64,000 bases of DNA from Sulfitobacter aestuariivivens (lineage in GTDB: Bacteria; Pseudomonadota; Alphaproteobacteria; Rhodobacterales; Rhodobacteraceae), in contig NZ_JACTAG010000001.1 of NCBI RefSeq assembly GCF_014763045.1, positions 1,612,001 through 1,676,000 of the forward strand. The letters run 5' to 3'. Below, piece after piece: positions 47,105 through 55,476 of this stretch (positions are counted from its first letter, which is position 1; every line of letters begins with the position of its first letter). The notes under the pieces were generated by a model. The model saw only the letters and a program-made list of their open reading frames with translations, had not been told where the DNA came from and ran no database searches. A program made the position numbers and the translations under genes.

Positions 47105-47521
47105 ATGACATTCTCAAAAGTAGCGATTGCGAGCTGTGCAGTTGCATTGGTGGGCGGTATCGCAATGGCGGAAACTGAGCTCGATGCAGCGCTCAAGGAC
47201 GGCGGTGAGCGACTGAAGTCTGATCAGATAGCGGAACTTTTGGTCGGCCATGTCGTGACAGCAAAGTCGGGCGAAAAGATGTTTCGATTCTTTTATGACC
47301 CAACCAATGTAGTAAGCGGCGAACTGACCAACGGTGGTTGGGAAGGCAGTGGCGTCTATGCCATTACCGATACTGATCATGTCTGTGTATCGATGGCGGC
47401 AGACAAGGGCCGCTATCGTTGTTTGTCCGCCGTGCGGAATGGGGATGTTGTTCAGAAGTTCAATGCGAAAGGCAAGATGACATTCGAACTTCTCGATTTC
47501 GAACCTTCGTCAGGACTCTAA
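47105..47521 (+). CDS. Small secreted protein divergent from the ToxR-like regulator
   Basis: 138 residues; AAAAGGAGACGAAC is an excellent ribosome site. Signal peptide ending IAMA (cleavage after about residue 22). The mature part has DQIAELLVGHVVTAKSGEKM, GGWEGSGVYAITDTDHVCVS and GRYRCLSAV with two cysteines that may pair, resembling the layout of DUF995-type secreted proteins, an assignment I am unsure of. Periplasmic or extracellular. Opposite orientation to the membrane regulator suggests control by it. Confidence 0.7.
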   Translation: MTFSKVAIASCAVALVGGIAMAETELDAALKDGGERLKSDQIAELLVGHVVTAKSGEKMFRFFYDPTNVVSGELTNGGWEGSGVYAITDTDHVCVSMAADKGRYRCLSAVRNGDVVQKFNAKGKMTFELLDFEPSSGL

Positions 47522-47595
47522 GGGTCGGTCGGTCAATCTCTGCCATTGGCTCGCATATGGCCGATGGCAGCAATGTCCCCCGACCTGCCTTCCTC

Positions 47596-48825
47596 TTAAA
47601 CAGGTTCTTGCGTGTACTTCTTCAGCTCTGCGCGCGCGACCTGACGGCGGTGTACGGCGTCCGGTCCATCGGCAAGGCGCAATGTACGGACATGGGTCCA
47701 CGCGATGGCCAACGGCGTATCCTGAGAGATGCCTTCGCCCCCGTGCATCTGCACGGCTTCATCGATGACTTTCAGCGCCACGCGCGGCGCAATGACCTTG
47801 ATCTGGCTGATCCACGGGGCAGCGGCGCGTTTGTCGCCCTGATCCATGTACCAGGCGGCCTTCAGGCACAAAAGCCGCGCCATTTCGATCTCCATCCGGC
47901 ATTCTGCGATGATGTCATAGTTGGCGCCCAACTTGGCAAGGGGCTTGCCAAAGGCTTCGCGCTGCAAGGATCTGCGGCACATCAGCTCCAGCGCACTTTC
48001 CGCCTGTCCGATGGCGCGCATGCAATGGTGGATACGGCCCGGCCCAAGGCGGCCTTGTGCGATCTCAAAGCCGCGCCCTTCGCCCAGCAGCAGGTTTTCG
48101 GCCGGCACGCGCACATCCGTGAAACGGATATGCATGTGCCCGTGGGGCGCGTCGTCATGGCCGTAGACCTGCATGGGACGCAGGATGTCGATGCCGGGTG
48201 TCTCAGCATCGACGATGATCATCGACTGGCGACGATGCTTGGGGTCCTCTTCGGTGCCGGTGCGCACCATTACGACATAAACCTTGCAGCGCGGATCACC
48301 CGCACCCGATGCCCACCATTTTTCCCCGTTCAGCACATAGTCATCGCCATCGCGCACACAGCTAAGTTTGACATTCGTGGCGTCTGACGACGCGACATCA
48401 GGCTCTGTCATCAGATAGGCGGATCTGATTTCACCGTTGAGCAGCGGCTTGAGCCACCTCTCTTTCATCGCCTCGGACCCGTAGCGTTCGAACACCTCCA
48501 TGTTGCCCGTATCCGGTGCCGAGCAGTTGAAGGTTTCGGCTCCAAGAGGCGTCTTGCCCATCTCTTCGGCAAAGTACGCGTATTCAACCGTGGTCAGCCC
48601 GAACCCCTTTTCACTGTCCGTCAGCCAGAAGTTCCACAGCCCTGCATCCTTGGCCTTTTGCTTGAGCCCTTCGAGGATTTCGGTTTGCCGCGCGGTAAAC
48701 TCCCAGCGATCGCCTGTGCCGATTTCAGTCTGGTATTCCTCTTCCATCGGCATGATTTCGTCGCGGATCATGGTCGCGACACGGTCCAGCAGCTCTTGAT
48801 ATTCGGGGCGCATGGAAAAATTCAT
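47596..48825 (-). CDS. Acyl-CoA dehydrogenase (ACAD10/11-like partner)
   Basis: 409 residues from ATG 48825 with AAAGGA eight bases upstream; the longer frame overlaps the divergent gene. Standard ACAD domains: N-terminal helices, YLMTEPDVASSDATNV (FAD-binding signature), GEKWWASGAGDPRCKVYVVM, and C-terminal GKPLAKLGANYDIIAECRMEI with VIDEAVQMHGGEGIS. Oxidises an acyl-CoA, passing electrons to ETF. Divergent from an APH-like kinase with 110 bases between: in mammals these two domains are fused as ACAD10/ACAD11, and in bacteria such pairs act on 4-hydroxyacyl-CoAs. Confidence 0.9.
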   Translation of the reverse strand: MNFSMRPEYQELLDRVATMIRDEIMPMEEEYQTEIGTGDRWEFTARQTEILEGLKQKAKDAGLWNFWLTDSEKGFGLTTVEYAYFAEEMGKTPLGAETFNCSAPDTGNMEVFERYGSEAMKERWLKPLLNGEIRSAYLMTEPDVASSDATNVKLSCVRDGDDYVLNGEKWWASGAGDPRCKVYVVMVRTGTEEDPKHRRQSMIIVDAETPGIDILRPMQVYGHDDAPHGHMHIRFTDVRVPAENLLLGEGRGFEIAQGRLGPGRIHHCMRAIGQAESALELMCRRSLQREAFGKPLAKLGANYDIIAECRMEIEMARLLCLKAAWYMDQGDKRAAAPWISQIKVIAPRVALKVIDEAVQMHGGEGISQDTPLAIAWTHVRTLRLADGPDAVHRRQVARAELKKYTQEPV

Positions 48826-48935
48826 GGGATGTTCCTTTGGCGTGACGTGACGGTGGGGTTTCGCTTGGGCGGCAGAGTTGCTTAGATTGCCTGGGCTGTC
48901 CATGGCGGAGTGGCCCTGACCAAAGGAGACGTTAC

Positions 48936-49952
48936 GTGCACCAGTATGATCGCGCCGAATTGGAAGGGTATCTGCAGGCCCATGTCGACGGATTTGGCCG
49001 CCTGGATGCGATCGACAAGTTCTCTGACGGGCAGTCGAATCCCACTTACAAGCTGACGTCCGGGGCCAAGCAATTTGTGTTGCGTGCCAAGCCGCCGGGC
49101 AAGTTGCTGAAGTCTGCCCATGCCGTTGACCGTGAATTCCGCGTGATGCAAGGGCTGGCGAAAACGAATGTGGCAGTGCCGAAAATGCTGCATTTGTCCG
49201 ACGACGACAGCCCGATGGGCACACAGTTCTTTGTGATGGAAATGGTCAAGGGTCGCATATTTTGGGATCCGGCCCTGCCCGATCTCGACAATAACGCACG
49301 CGGGCGCGTTTACGACGCCATGAACAACACGCTGGCCGCCCTGCACTCAGTCGATCCAGAGGCCGTGGGTCTGGGAGATTATGGCAAGCCCGGCAATTAC
49401 TTCGAACGGCAGGTGGGGCGCTGGTCAGGACAATACCGGGCTGCCGAAACCGATAAGCTTGAGGATGCCGATTGGGTCATGGACTGGCTTGAGGCCAATA
49501 TGGTGCCTGACGATGGTGCATCTTCAATCGTGCATGGAGATTACCGTATCGACAACATGATCTTTGCCCCAAACCGCGAAGTTGTCGCGGCGGTGCTGGA
49601 TTGGGAGCTGTCGACCTTGGGCCACCCGCTTGCCGATCTGGCCTATCAGTGCATGCATTGGCGGTTGCCCAATTCGGGGCATTTCCGCGGATTGGCGGGC
49701 GTGGACCGCGCCGGGATCGGCCTGCCAACCGAAGATGAGTACGTCGATCTTTACTGCGAACGCAGAGGCATCAAACGGCCCGCCAACTGGACGTTCTATC
49801 TGGTATTTTCCTACTTCCGCCTGTTGGCCATCCTGCAGGGAGTTCTGAAACGCGGGCTGGACGGCAATGCCTCAAATCCACGCGATTCAGAGATGATGCG
49901 TCATGTTATCGCGCTGATGGCGGGCGAGGCGCGGCGGCTGGCCAATGACTGA
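48936..49952 (+). CDS. APH-family phosphotransferase (ACAD10/11-type kinase)
   Basis: 338 residues from GTG 48936 with AAAGGAG seven bases upstream. Kinase fold of the aminoglycoside phosphotransferase family: LTSGAKQFVLRAKPPG (nucleotide-binding lysine), Brenner motif HGDYRIDNMIF and DFG-equivalent VLDWELSTLGHPLADLAY. This subgroup is linked to fatty-acid/hydroxyacid catabolism rather than antibiotic resistance. It is divergent from the acyl-CoA dehydrogenase. The next gene overlaps its end by eight bases. Confidence 0.87.
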   Translation: MHQYDRAELEGYLQAHVDGFGRLDAIDKFSDGQSNPTYKLTSGAKQFVLRAKPPGKLLKSAHAVDREFRVMQGLAKTNVAVPKMLHLSDDDSPMGTQFFVMEMVKGRIFWDPALPDLDNNARGRVYDAMNNTLAALHSVDPEAVGLGDYGKPGNYFERQVGRWSGQYRAAETDKLEDADWVMDWLEANMVPDDGASSIVHGDYRIDNMIFAPNREVVAAVLDWELSTLGHPLADLAYQCMHWRLPNSGHFRGLAGVDRAGIGLPTEDEYVDLYCERRGIKRPANWTFYLVFSYFRLLAILQGVLKRGLDGNASNPRDSEMMRHVIALMAGEARRLAND

Positions 49953-50553
49953 TGGCGTGATCGAATATTTCTACTCGGCCCACTCGGCCTATGCCTATCT
50001 GGGCGCATGGGAACTACAGCGCATCGCTGATGATGCGGGCTGGCGGATTGATCATCGCCCCATTGATCTGAACCCGGTCATTGATGCCACCAGCGGCGAT
50101 GCCTTCGGGTCCAGAAGCCCCGCGCATGAAGACTACTTTTTTGGCCGCGACATGTTTCGGTGGGCCGAAGTGCGCGACCTGCCGATGATCCGGCACCGGC
50201 CCACGTACCACGACAATGCACTGGCGCTGCCCAACGGCATGATTATCGCCGCCGGACCAGACGCCGATGCGCTGTCGCGGACTATCCTGCAGATACACTG
50301 GCGCGATGACGCGAATATCGCGGATGAACCGACCTTGCGCCGTGCAGCAGATAGTCTGGGTCTCGACGGTGCCGCACTGATCGAGGCTGCCCAAAGCGAC
50401 CCAGTGCAAGCCCAGCACACGACAAACACGCGCGAGGCAATCCAGCGGTCGGTCTTTGGGTCGCCCACATATTTTGTGCGGGGCGACATGTTTTACGGGC
50501 AGGATCGGTTGGATTTGGTGGCCCGCGCCATTGCAAAACCGTTCGCTCCATAA
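49945..50553 (+). CDS. DsbA-like 2-hydroxychromene-2-carboxylate isomerase family protein
   Basis: 202 residues. The start, IEYFYSAHSAYAYLGAWELQ, is the characteristic opening of the HCCA isomerase/kappa-GST family, and the C-terminal FGSPTYFVRGDMFYGQDRLDLV has the cis-proline loop. No CxxC is present, so it is not a disulfide oxidase. The family uses glutathione to isomerise aromatic breakdown products; a general glutathione-dependent role is also possible. Overlaps the kinase gene by eight bases. Confidence 0.82.
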   Translation: MTDGVIEYFYSAHSAYAYLGAWELQRIADDAGWRIDHRPIDLNPVIDATSGDAFGSRSPAHEDYFFGRDMFRWAEVRDLPMIRHRPTYHDNALALPNGMIIAAGPDADALSRTILQIHWRDDANIADEPTLRRAADSLGLDGAALIEAAQSDPVQAQHTTNTREAIQRSVFGSPTYFVRGDMFYGQDRLDLVARAIAKPFAP

Positions 50554-50640
50554 GCCCAGCGGTCGAAAAAGCTGGTCAATCGATGCATCAGAATCTACCC
50601 CTTTGGAACAGCAGTATGCTGGTGGTCCGAAGGGGGAGAC

Positions 50641-51834
50641 ATGGACAATCAATCATATGACGTTGTGATTGTAGGCGGGGCGATCTACGGATCTTCGCTG
50701 GCCTGGTGGCTGACCCAGATGACCGGCTTTGACGGCAAGGTTCTGGTGGTGGAGCGTGACCCGACCTACGAATTCGCCTCTACCAGCCACACTAATTCGT
50801 GCATCCGCCAGCAATTCTCGAATGCCACGAACATCCGCATTTCTCAGTTCGGGGCCGAGTTCATCAAGAATTTTCGCGCCTTCATGGGGGGTGACCCCGA
50901 GGTGCCCCATCTCGTGTTGCAAAGTTATGGTTATCTCTATCTTGCAGACACACCCGAATTTGCCGCCACATTGAAAGAAAGTCAGCAGATACAGGCATCT
51001 CTTGGCGCACACACCAGGCACATGACGCGCGAGGACATCGCGGCGGCATACCCGTTTTACATGCTGGATGACATCATCGCGGCCAATCATAACCTGGTCG
51101 ACGAAGGATACTTTGACGGTGGCACAATGTTTGACTGGTTCAAGCGCATGGCCAAGCGCAACGGCGTGACCTACATCCACGACGAAGTGGTTGGGATGAC
51201 GCTGAACGCCGCAAAGGCCAACGTCGATAGCGTCACCCTGAAATCCGGCGCAACCATATCTTGCGGCACCGTGGTGAACTGCTCTGGCCCACGCGCCAAC
51301 GATACGGCACAGATGGCGGGCATCGACCTGCCCGTCCGACCCCGCAAGCGCTATACGTTCATCTTTGATGCGGCCCACCCGCTGAACCGCGACCTGCCGT
51401 TGACGATTGATCCCTCGGGCGTGCACATGCGCTCGGAAGGGAAATATTATCTCGCCGGGTGCCCCCCGGATGACGACCCCGACGTGGCCCCCGACGATTT
51501 CGAGTTTGATCATTCGATCTGGCTCGAAAAGGTCTGGCCCGCGATCGCCACCCGTGTGCCTGCGTTCGAACAAGTCAAGGTGATCAATCAATGGGTGGGT
51601 CACTATGCCTTCAACAGCCTCGATCAGAACGCCATTCTGGGGCGCCACACGAGGGTCGAAAATTTCGTCATGCTCAACGGTTTCTCAGGCCACGGCCTGC
51701 AACAATCCCCGGCCATGGGGCGCGGCATTGCCGAACTGATCGCCTATGGTGCTTACCGGTCGCTTGACCTTTCACCTTTCGGATACGAGCGTATCGAAAC
51801 AGGGCAGAAATTCGTGGAAAGGGCCATCATATGA
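50641..51834 (+). CDS. FAD-dependent oxidoreductase, DAO family
   Basis: 397 residues. N-terminal dinucleotide site DVVIVGGAIYGSSLAWWL and VLVVERDPTYEFAST, SHTNSCIRQQFS typical of sarcosine/dimethylglycine-oxidase-like proteins, and C-terminal VENFVMLNGFSGHGLQQSPA. Oxidises an amine or hydroxy acid; substrate unknown. Its stop overlaps the start of the HpaI aldolase by four bases, and that gene is followed by the uronate-dehydrogenase-like gene, so these three form a unit. Strong GGGGGAGAC ribosome site. Confidence 0.87.
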   Translation: MDNQSYDVVIVGGAIYGSSLAWWLTQMTGFDGKVLVVERDPTYEFASTSHTNSCIRQQFSNATNIRISQFGAEFIKNFRAFMGGDPEVPHLVLQSYGYLYLADTPEFAATLKESQQIQASLGAHTRHMTREDIAAAYPFYMLDDIIAANHNLVDEGYFDGGTMFDWFKRMAKRNGVTYIHDEVVGMTLNAAKANVDSVTLKSGATISCGTVVNCSGPRANDTAQMAGIDLPVRPRKRYTFIFDAAHPLNRDLPLTIDPSGVHMRSEGKYYLAGCPPDDDPDVAPDDFEFDHSIWLEKVWPAIATRVPAFEQVKVINQWVGHYAFNSLDQNAILGRHTRVENFVMLNGFSGHGLQQSPAMGRGIAELIAYGAYRSLDLSPFGYERIETGQKFVERAII

Positions 51835-52604
51835 GACTTCGCGAAAATGCCTTTCTCAAGGCGATCCGTGCGGGTCGTCAGCAGGTGGGCCTGTGGGTCA
51901 GTCTCAGCAATGCCTATGCCGCCGAAGCTGTGGCACCCGCCGGGTATGACTGGGCCCTGTTGGACATGGAACACTGCCCAAACGAGTTGACCTCGTTGCT
52001 GGGCCAGTTGCAGGCTTTTGAGCCGACCCCGACCACCCCCATCGTGCGCCCCGACTGGAACGATGCCGTCAAAGTCAAACGCCTGCTTGATATGGGCGTG
52101 CCGGGGCTGCTTTTTCCCATGGTCGAAAGCATCGCAGAGGCCGAAGCCGCTGTAGCGGCCTGTCGCTACCCGCCGCGGGGCAACCGCGGCGTGGCGGGCA
52201 CCATGCGGGCCAATCGGTTTGGCCGGGTCACAGACTATTTCACCGAAGTCGAAAACCAGACCGCGATCCTGATCCAGCTCGAAACCGTGCAGGCCGTCGA
52301 AAACGCAACAGCCTTTGCGGAGATCGACGGCATCGACGGCATCTTCTTCGGCCCCGCTGACATCGGCGCGGACATGGGGATCCTGGGACAGCCAATGCAC
52401 CCCGACATCTGGGCTTTCATCCGCCCCGCCGCACGCAAGCTGATGGATCGGCGCATGCCTGTGGGCACGCTGGTTTCTGATCCGGCTTTTGCAACAGAAC
52501 TGCTGAACGACGGGTTCAGCTTTGTCGCCTGCGGATCGGACGCGGGGCTTCTGGCCAAGGCGGCCGACACCCTGCTCAAAACCGTCAAAGACAATCTAAC
52601 CTGA
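51831..52604 (+). CDS. HpcH/HpaI-family class II aldolase
   Basis: 257 residues. TIM-barrel with VGLWVSLSNAYAAEAVAPAGYDWALLDMEH, PIVRPDWNDAVKVKRLLDMGVPGLLFPMVES, ILIQLETVQAVENA and GIFFGPADIGADMG, the metal and pyruvate-binding segments. Family members cleave 2-keto-3-deoxy acids such as 2-dehydro-3-deoxyglucarate or 4-hydroxy-2-oxoheptanedioate to pyruvate and an aldehyde. Next to a uronate-dehydrogenase-like gene, sugar-acid breakdown is the first guess. Confidence 0.88.
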   Translation: MRLRENAFLKAIRAGRQQVGLWVSLSNAYAAEAVAPAGYDWALLDMEHCPNELTSLLGQLQAFEPTPTTPIVRPDWNDAVKVKRLLDMGVPGLLFPMVESIAEAEAAVAACRYPPRGNRGVAGTMRANRFGRVTDYFTEVENQTAILIQLETVQAVENATAFAEIDGIDGIFFGPADIGADMGILGQPMHPDIWAFIRPAARKLMDRRMPVGTLVSDPAFATELLNDGFSFVACGSDAGLLAKAADTLLKTVKDNLT

Positions 52605-52615
52605 GGAAAAGCCCC

Positions 52616-53458
52616 ATGAAACTGAAGAAACTTGTCCTGACCGGTGCCGCTGGCCGCCTTGGGTCCTACTTGCGTGAACCACTCAGCCAGATGGCAGATG
52701 AACTGGTCAGCACCGATATCGCCGACGACATCGGCACGCTTTATGCGGGCGAAAGCTACGTGCAGGCGGATCTGGCCAAATACGACGAAATATTTCCGAT
52801 CCTCGAAGGCGCCGACATGGTGATCCACTTTGGGGCTATTGTCGATGAAAAGCCGTTTGAAGAGCTTTTGGGCCCCAACTTCATCGGCTCTTACAACATC
52901 TGGGAAGCCGGCTATCAGCAGGGCGTGCGCCGGGTGGTCTATGCGTCATCCATTCATGCGGTCGGCATGCACAAGAAACGCGATTTCATCGGCATCGACG
53001 CCCCCCACCGCCCCGATACGTTCTACGGGCTGGCCAAATGTTTCACCGAAGACCTCGGCTCCATGTACTGGGACAAGCGCCAGATGGAGAGCGTGCACTT
53101 GCGCATCCTTTCCGCAGCGCAAGTCAACAACGCGCGCGCGCTGGGGTCCTGGCTCAGCTATGATGACCTCATCCACCTGGTCGAGCGCGCGATTGACACG
53201 CCCTCGGTGGGGTTCTCGATCATCTATGGAGTGTCAAACAACGACCGCGCCCCGGTGGACAACACGCTTGCGTCCTTCCTGGGCTACAAACCCAAGGACA
53301 ATGCCGAACAATTTGCTGAAAAGGTCCTGGCCGAAACTGGTCCTGCGGATGTCACGGACCCGGCGGAAATGTTGCAGGGCGGGCCGTTTGCCAAGGTCGA
53401 TCTGGGCGAATCCGGCATCGCTCAGATGACAATCGTCAACGACAAGAAAGAGACCTGA
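52616..53458 (+). CDS. Uronate-dehydrogenase-like NAD-dependent SDR
   Basis: 280 residues. Rossmann TGAAGRLG at 9-16, catalytic serine region YASSIHAVG (110-117) and YGLAK with Y137/K141. The details match uronate dehydrogenases: IHFGAIVDEKPFEELL, FIGSYNIWEAGYQQGV, RPDTFYGLAKCFTEDL and GVSNNDRAPVDN/FLGYKPKDNAE. These oxidise glucuronate or galacturonate to aldarolactones. Fits with the aldolase upstream (11-base gap). Substrate untested; other sugar epimerase-type roles possible. Confidence 0.83.
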   Translation: MKLKKLVLTGAAGRLGSYLREPLSQMADELVSTDIADDIGTLYAGESYVQADLAKYDEIFPILEGADMVIHFGAIVDEKPFEELLGPNFIGSYNIWEAGYQQGVRRVVYASSIHAVGMHKKRDFIGIDAPHRPDTFYGLAKCFTEDLGSMYWDKRQMESVHLRILSAAQVNNARALGSWLSYDDLIHLVERAIDTPSVGFSIIYGVSNNDRAPVDNTLASFLGYKPKDNAEQFAEKVLAETGPADVTDPAEMLQGGPFAKVDLGESGIAQMTIVNDKKET

Positions 53459-53542
53459 AGCGAGGGTCGGGGTCATCCCCGCCCGACAAGACGTGCCATG
53501 CCCGGCGTCCTCCAAGGCTGGTCCGGCCCAAAGGTATCCTGC

Positions 53543-53572
53543 AAAAAGAGGCCCCGCGCGGCGGCCCCTCTT
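53543..53572 (-). terminator. Terminator of the kynurenine unit
   Basis: On the minus strand: AGAGG/CCTCT outer stem and CCGC/GCGG inner stem separated by a symmetrical GG/GG bulge, followed by TTTTT. About 90 bases after the tryptophan dioxygenase stop. It may also stop plus-strand transcripts from the uronate-dehydrogenase-like gene, though the T-run on that side is poor. Confidence 0.7.
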
Positions 53573-53661
53573 CATCTTTCAATTTAAACTCAGTGAAACC
53601 CCGACACTGCGCGGCGCATTCGCCTGAGGACGCATAGGACTGGTCCTGGTCTTGCTTACAC

Positions 53662-54600
53662 TCAAAGACTGTCGCGAATTTCCCAAAGTTCGGGGAAGAA
53701 CCGGTGCTGGGTCACATGCTGCAACCACCCGACCCCTGCTGACCCTCCCGTACCGGGTTTATAGCCGATGATCTTGTGGACGGACGTGAAATGCCGCCAA
53801 CGGTAAAACGACATCTTCTCATCAATCGCAATAAGCTGTTCAGCCAACAGATAAAGCGGGTTATCCGGCGCTGGATTCTGATACACCTCCGCCCATGCAG
53901 ACGCGACAGAGGCGTTCGACTGATATGTCTCCGCCCAGTCCCGGTTGAGTGCTGCGTTGTCTACCTTGTGCCCCGCGTTGTGGATCACGCTGATTGCTGC
54001 ATCATATAGACTGGGGCTTTCCAGCGCCTCCTTCATCGCGGGCCAGACGTGCCGCACGTTCTTGTGCGCCGTGGCCAGCCGTTTGCTCTTGTTCCCCAAG
54101 ATAAATTCCACGTGCCGATACATGAAACTCAGCTGTCCTGATGCGGTCGACAGGTGGTCCCGGAATTCGTTGAAGCCCTCGGTCGTGATCGTGTTGAGGA
54201 TATTCCACGTATCTGCCAGATGATCGACATAGGCGCCAGCACGGTTCAAAATCACCAATGCATTGGTCACCGCGCCCTCACGCAACTGCGCCCTGGCGTT
54301 GAAAAGCTCAAAATGCAAACCGCGAAACAGCAATTCCTTCACCTGCCCCATGACAAAGAACGACATCTCGTCATAGCCATCCGACCGGGGATGTTGCAGC
54401 GACAACAACAAGTCAATGCTCTGGTAATCTATGTAGGGGTTGGTCTTGCCTTGGAATTCCACCATCGGCTCGCCGCCGGTCTGTTCTGCCATCTCGGCGC
54501 GGGTGGCATCGGTGGTCATCCCCATCGGGCGCGGATGCACTGATGCCTCAACCTGAGAGGCATCGATCAAATTGGGAAAAACAGGCTTGTAACTGGGCAT
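53662..54600 (-). CDS. kynA: Tryptophan 2,3-dioxygenase family protein
   Basis: 312 residues, longer than the usual about 280 by an N-terminal extension. Haem-ligand region RWRHFTSVHKIIG keeps the proximal histidine (H270) and GTGGSAG (283-289) is intact; FRDHLSTASGQLSFMYRHVEF matches the substrate-carboxylate arginine region. The distal His that contacts tryptophan in Xanthomonas TDO (in DEMLFIIQHQ) is Gly85 here (DEMSFFVMGQ). The kynurenine context supports the function, but activity may differ. Its ATG overlaps the stop of the formamidase gene. Last gene of the minus-strand unit. Confidence 0.87.
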   Translation of the reverse strand: MPSYKPVFPNLIDASQVEASVHPRPMGMTTDATRAEMAEQTGGEPMVEFQGKTNPYIDYQSIDLLLSLQHPRSDGYDEMSFFVMGQVKELLFRGLHFELFNARAQLREGAVTNALVILNRAGAYVDHLADTWNILNTITTEGFNEFRDHLSTASGQLSFMYRHVEFILGNKSKRLATAHKNVRHVWPAMKEALESPSLYDAAISVIHNAGHKVDNAALNRDWAETYQSNASVASAWAEVYQNPAPDNPLYLLAEQLIAIDEKMSFYRWRHFTSVHKIIGYKPGTGGSAGVGWLQHVTQHRFFPELWEIRDSL

Positions 54601-55466
54601 CAGTGCTCCTTTGGTCGCGCCAGCCGGGCCAGCCAGCCGCCCAGCGCGCTGTCGCTGGCGATGTCATGCACGATATCGAAATGATTGCGCCCGGCAACCT
54701 CGCGCGTGTCAGTCGCGCATCCCGCCTGCTGCAAGAGCTCTGCGAAATGCAGACTTTGGCGCTTGAATTCGTCGGTTTCATTGTCGCCCCAGGCAACGAC
54801 ACTGGGCGGAAAGCCCGAAAGGTCGCACAGCGCCGGGCTGAGAGCGGCGGCGGATTTGTCGTCCATACCAATGGCATCATTGATGTACGTCCCAACTAAG
54901 GGGCGCAGATCGTAGATGCCAGACAGTAACATCAACCCCGCCGGTCGCTCAGACGCCCCTAGTCTCAGCGTTGCCATCGCTGCCAGATGTGCGCCTGCAG
55001 AGCTGCCAGAGATCACGACCCGGGTGGGATCAAGTCCATAGGCATCTGATTGCATGATCAAAAATCTGATCGCAGAGATAACTTCATCGACAATCTCACC
55101 AAGTGCCGCGCCAGGGGCCAGCGTATAATCCACTGCAGAAAACGCGATGCCCTGCGCCAAAGTCCCGGGCGCCGCAAAGAAGCTCTCTTTCTTGGAAAGC
55201 GCCTGCCAATAGCCGCCGTGGACAAACACGTGCAGCGGGTGTGGCCCGGCCCCCTGGGGCACGACAAGATCAAGGGTCTGTGTTTCGGCTTGCCCGTAGT
55301 GCAGTGTTTGCAGATCAGGGCAGGTCGCATAGGCGGCACGACTTTGTTCCGCATAGGATGCAATGAAGCGGCCCAGATCGCCACCGACCATCGTGCTGGG
55401 TGAATAGGCGTCTTCCCGTTCAGCCGCCGTCATCTCGCGCCAACGGGGTTGCGTGTCGGCATCCAA
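54600..55466 (-). CDS. Kynurenine formamidase, alpha/beta-hydrolase (AFMID) type
   Basis: 288 residues if the TTG at 55466 (AAGG upstream) is used; ATG 55433 is an alternative. Oxyanion-hole motif HGGYW (HVFVHGGYWQALSKKES), nucleophile elbow SGSSAG (ISGSSAGAHLAAM), an Asp in WGDNETDEF and a late catalytic histidine in AGRNHFDIVHD. This is the eukaryotic-type arylformamidase fold, unrelated to bacterial metal-dependent KynB. Sits between kynureninase and tryptophan dioxygenase, which supports N-formylkynurenine as substrate. Confidence 0.85.
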   Translation of the reverse strand: MDADTQPRWREMTAAEREDAYSPSTMVGGDLGRFIASYAEQSRAAYATCPDLQTLHYGQAETQTLDLVVPQGAGPHPLHVFVHGGYWQALSKKESFFAAPGTLAQGIAFSAVDYTLAPGAALGEIVDEVISAIRFLIMQSDAYGLDPTRVVISGSSAGAHLAAMATLRLGASERPAGLMLLSGIYDLRPLVGTYINDAIGMDDKSAAALSPALCDLSGFPPSVVAWGDNETDEFKRQSLHFAELLQQAGCATDTREVAGRNHFDIVHDIASDSALGGWLARLARPKEH

Positions 55467-55476
55467 GTGGATCGCC

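Noticed and set aside
48936..49952. Antibiotic resistance by aminoglycoside phosphorylation
   Set aside because: Same kinase fold, but the gene faces an acyl-CoA dehydrogenase and resembles the ACAD10/11-type branch, so resistance is unlikely.
50653..51648. 331-codon minus-strand frame opposite the DAO-family oxidoreductase
   Set aside because: Shadow of the FAD gene; no start signal and atypical composition.
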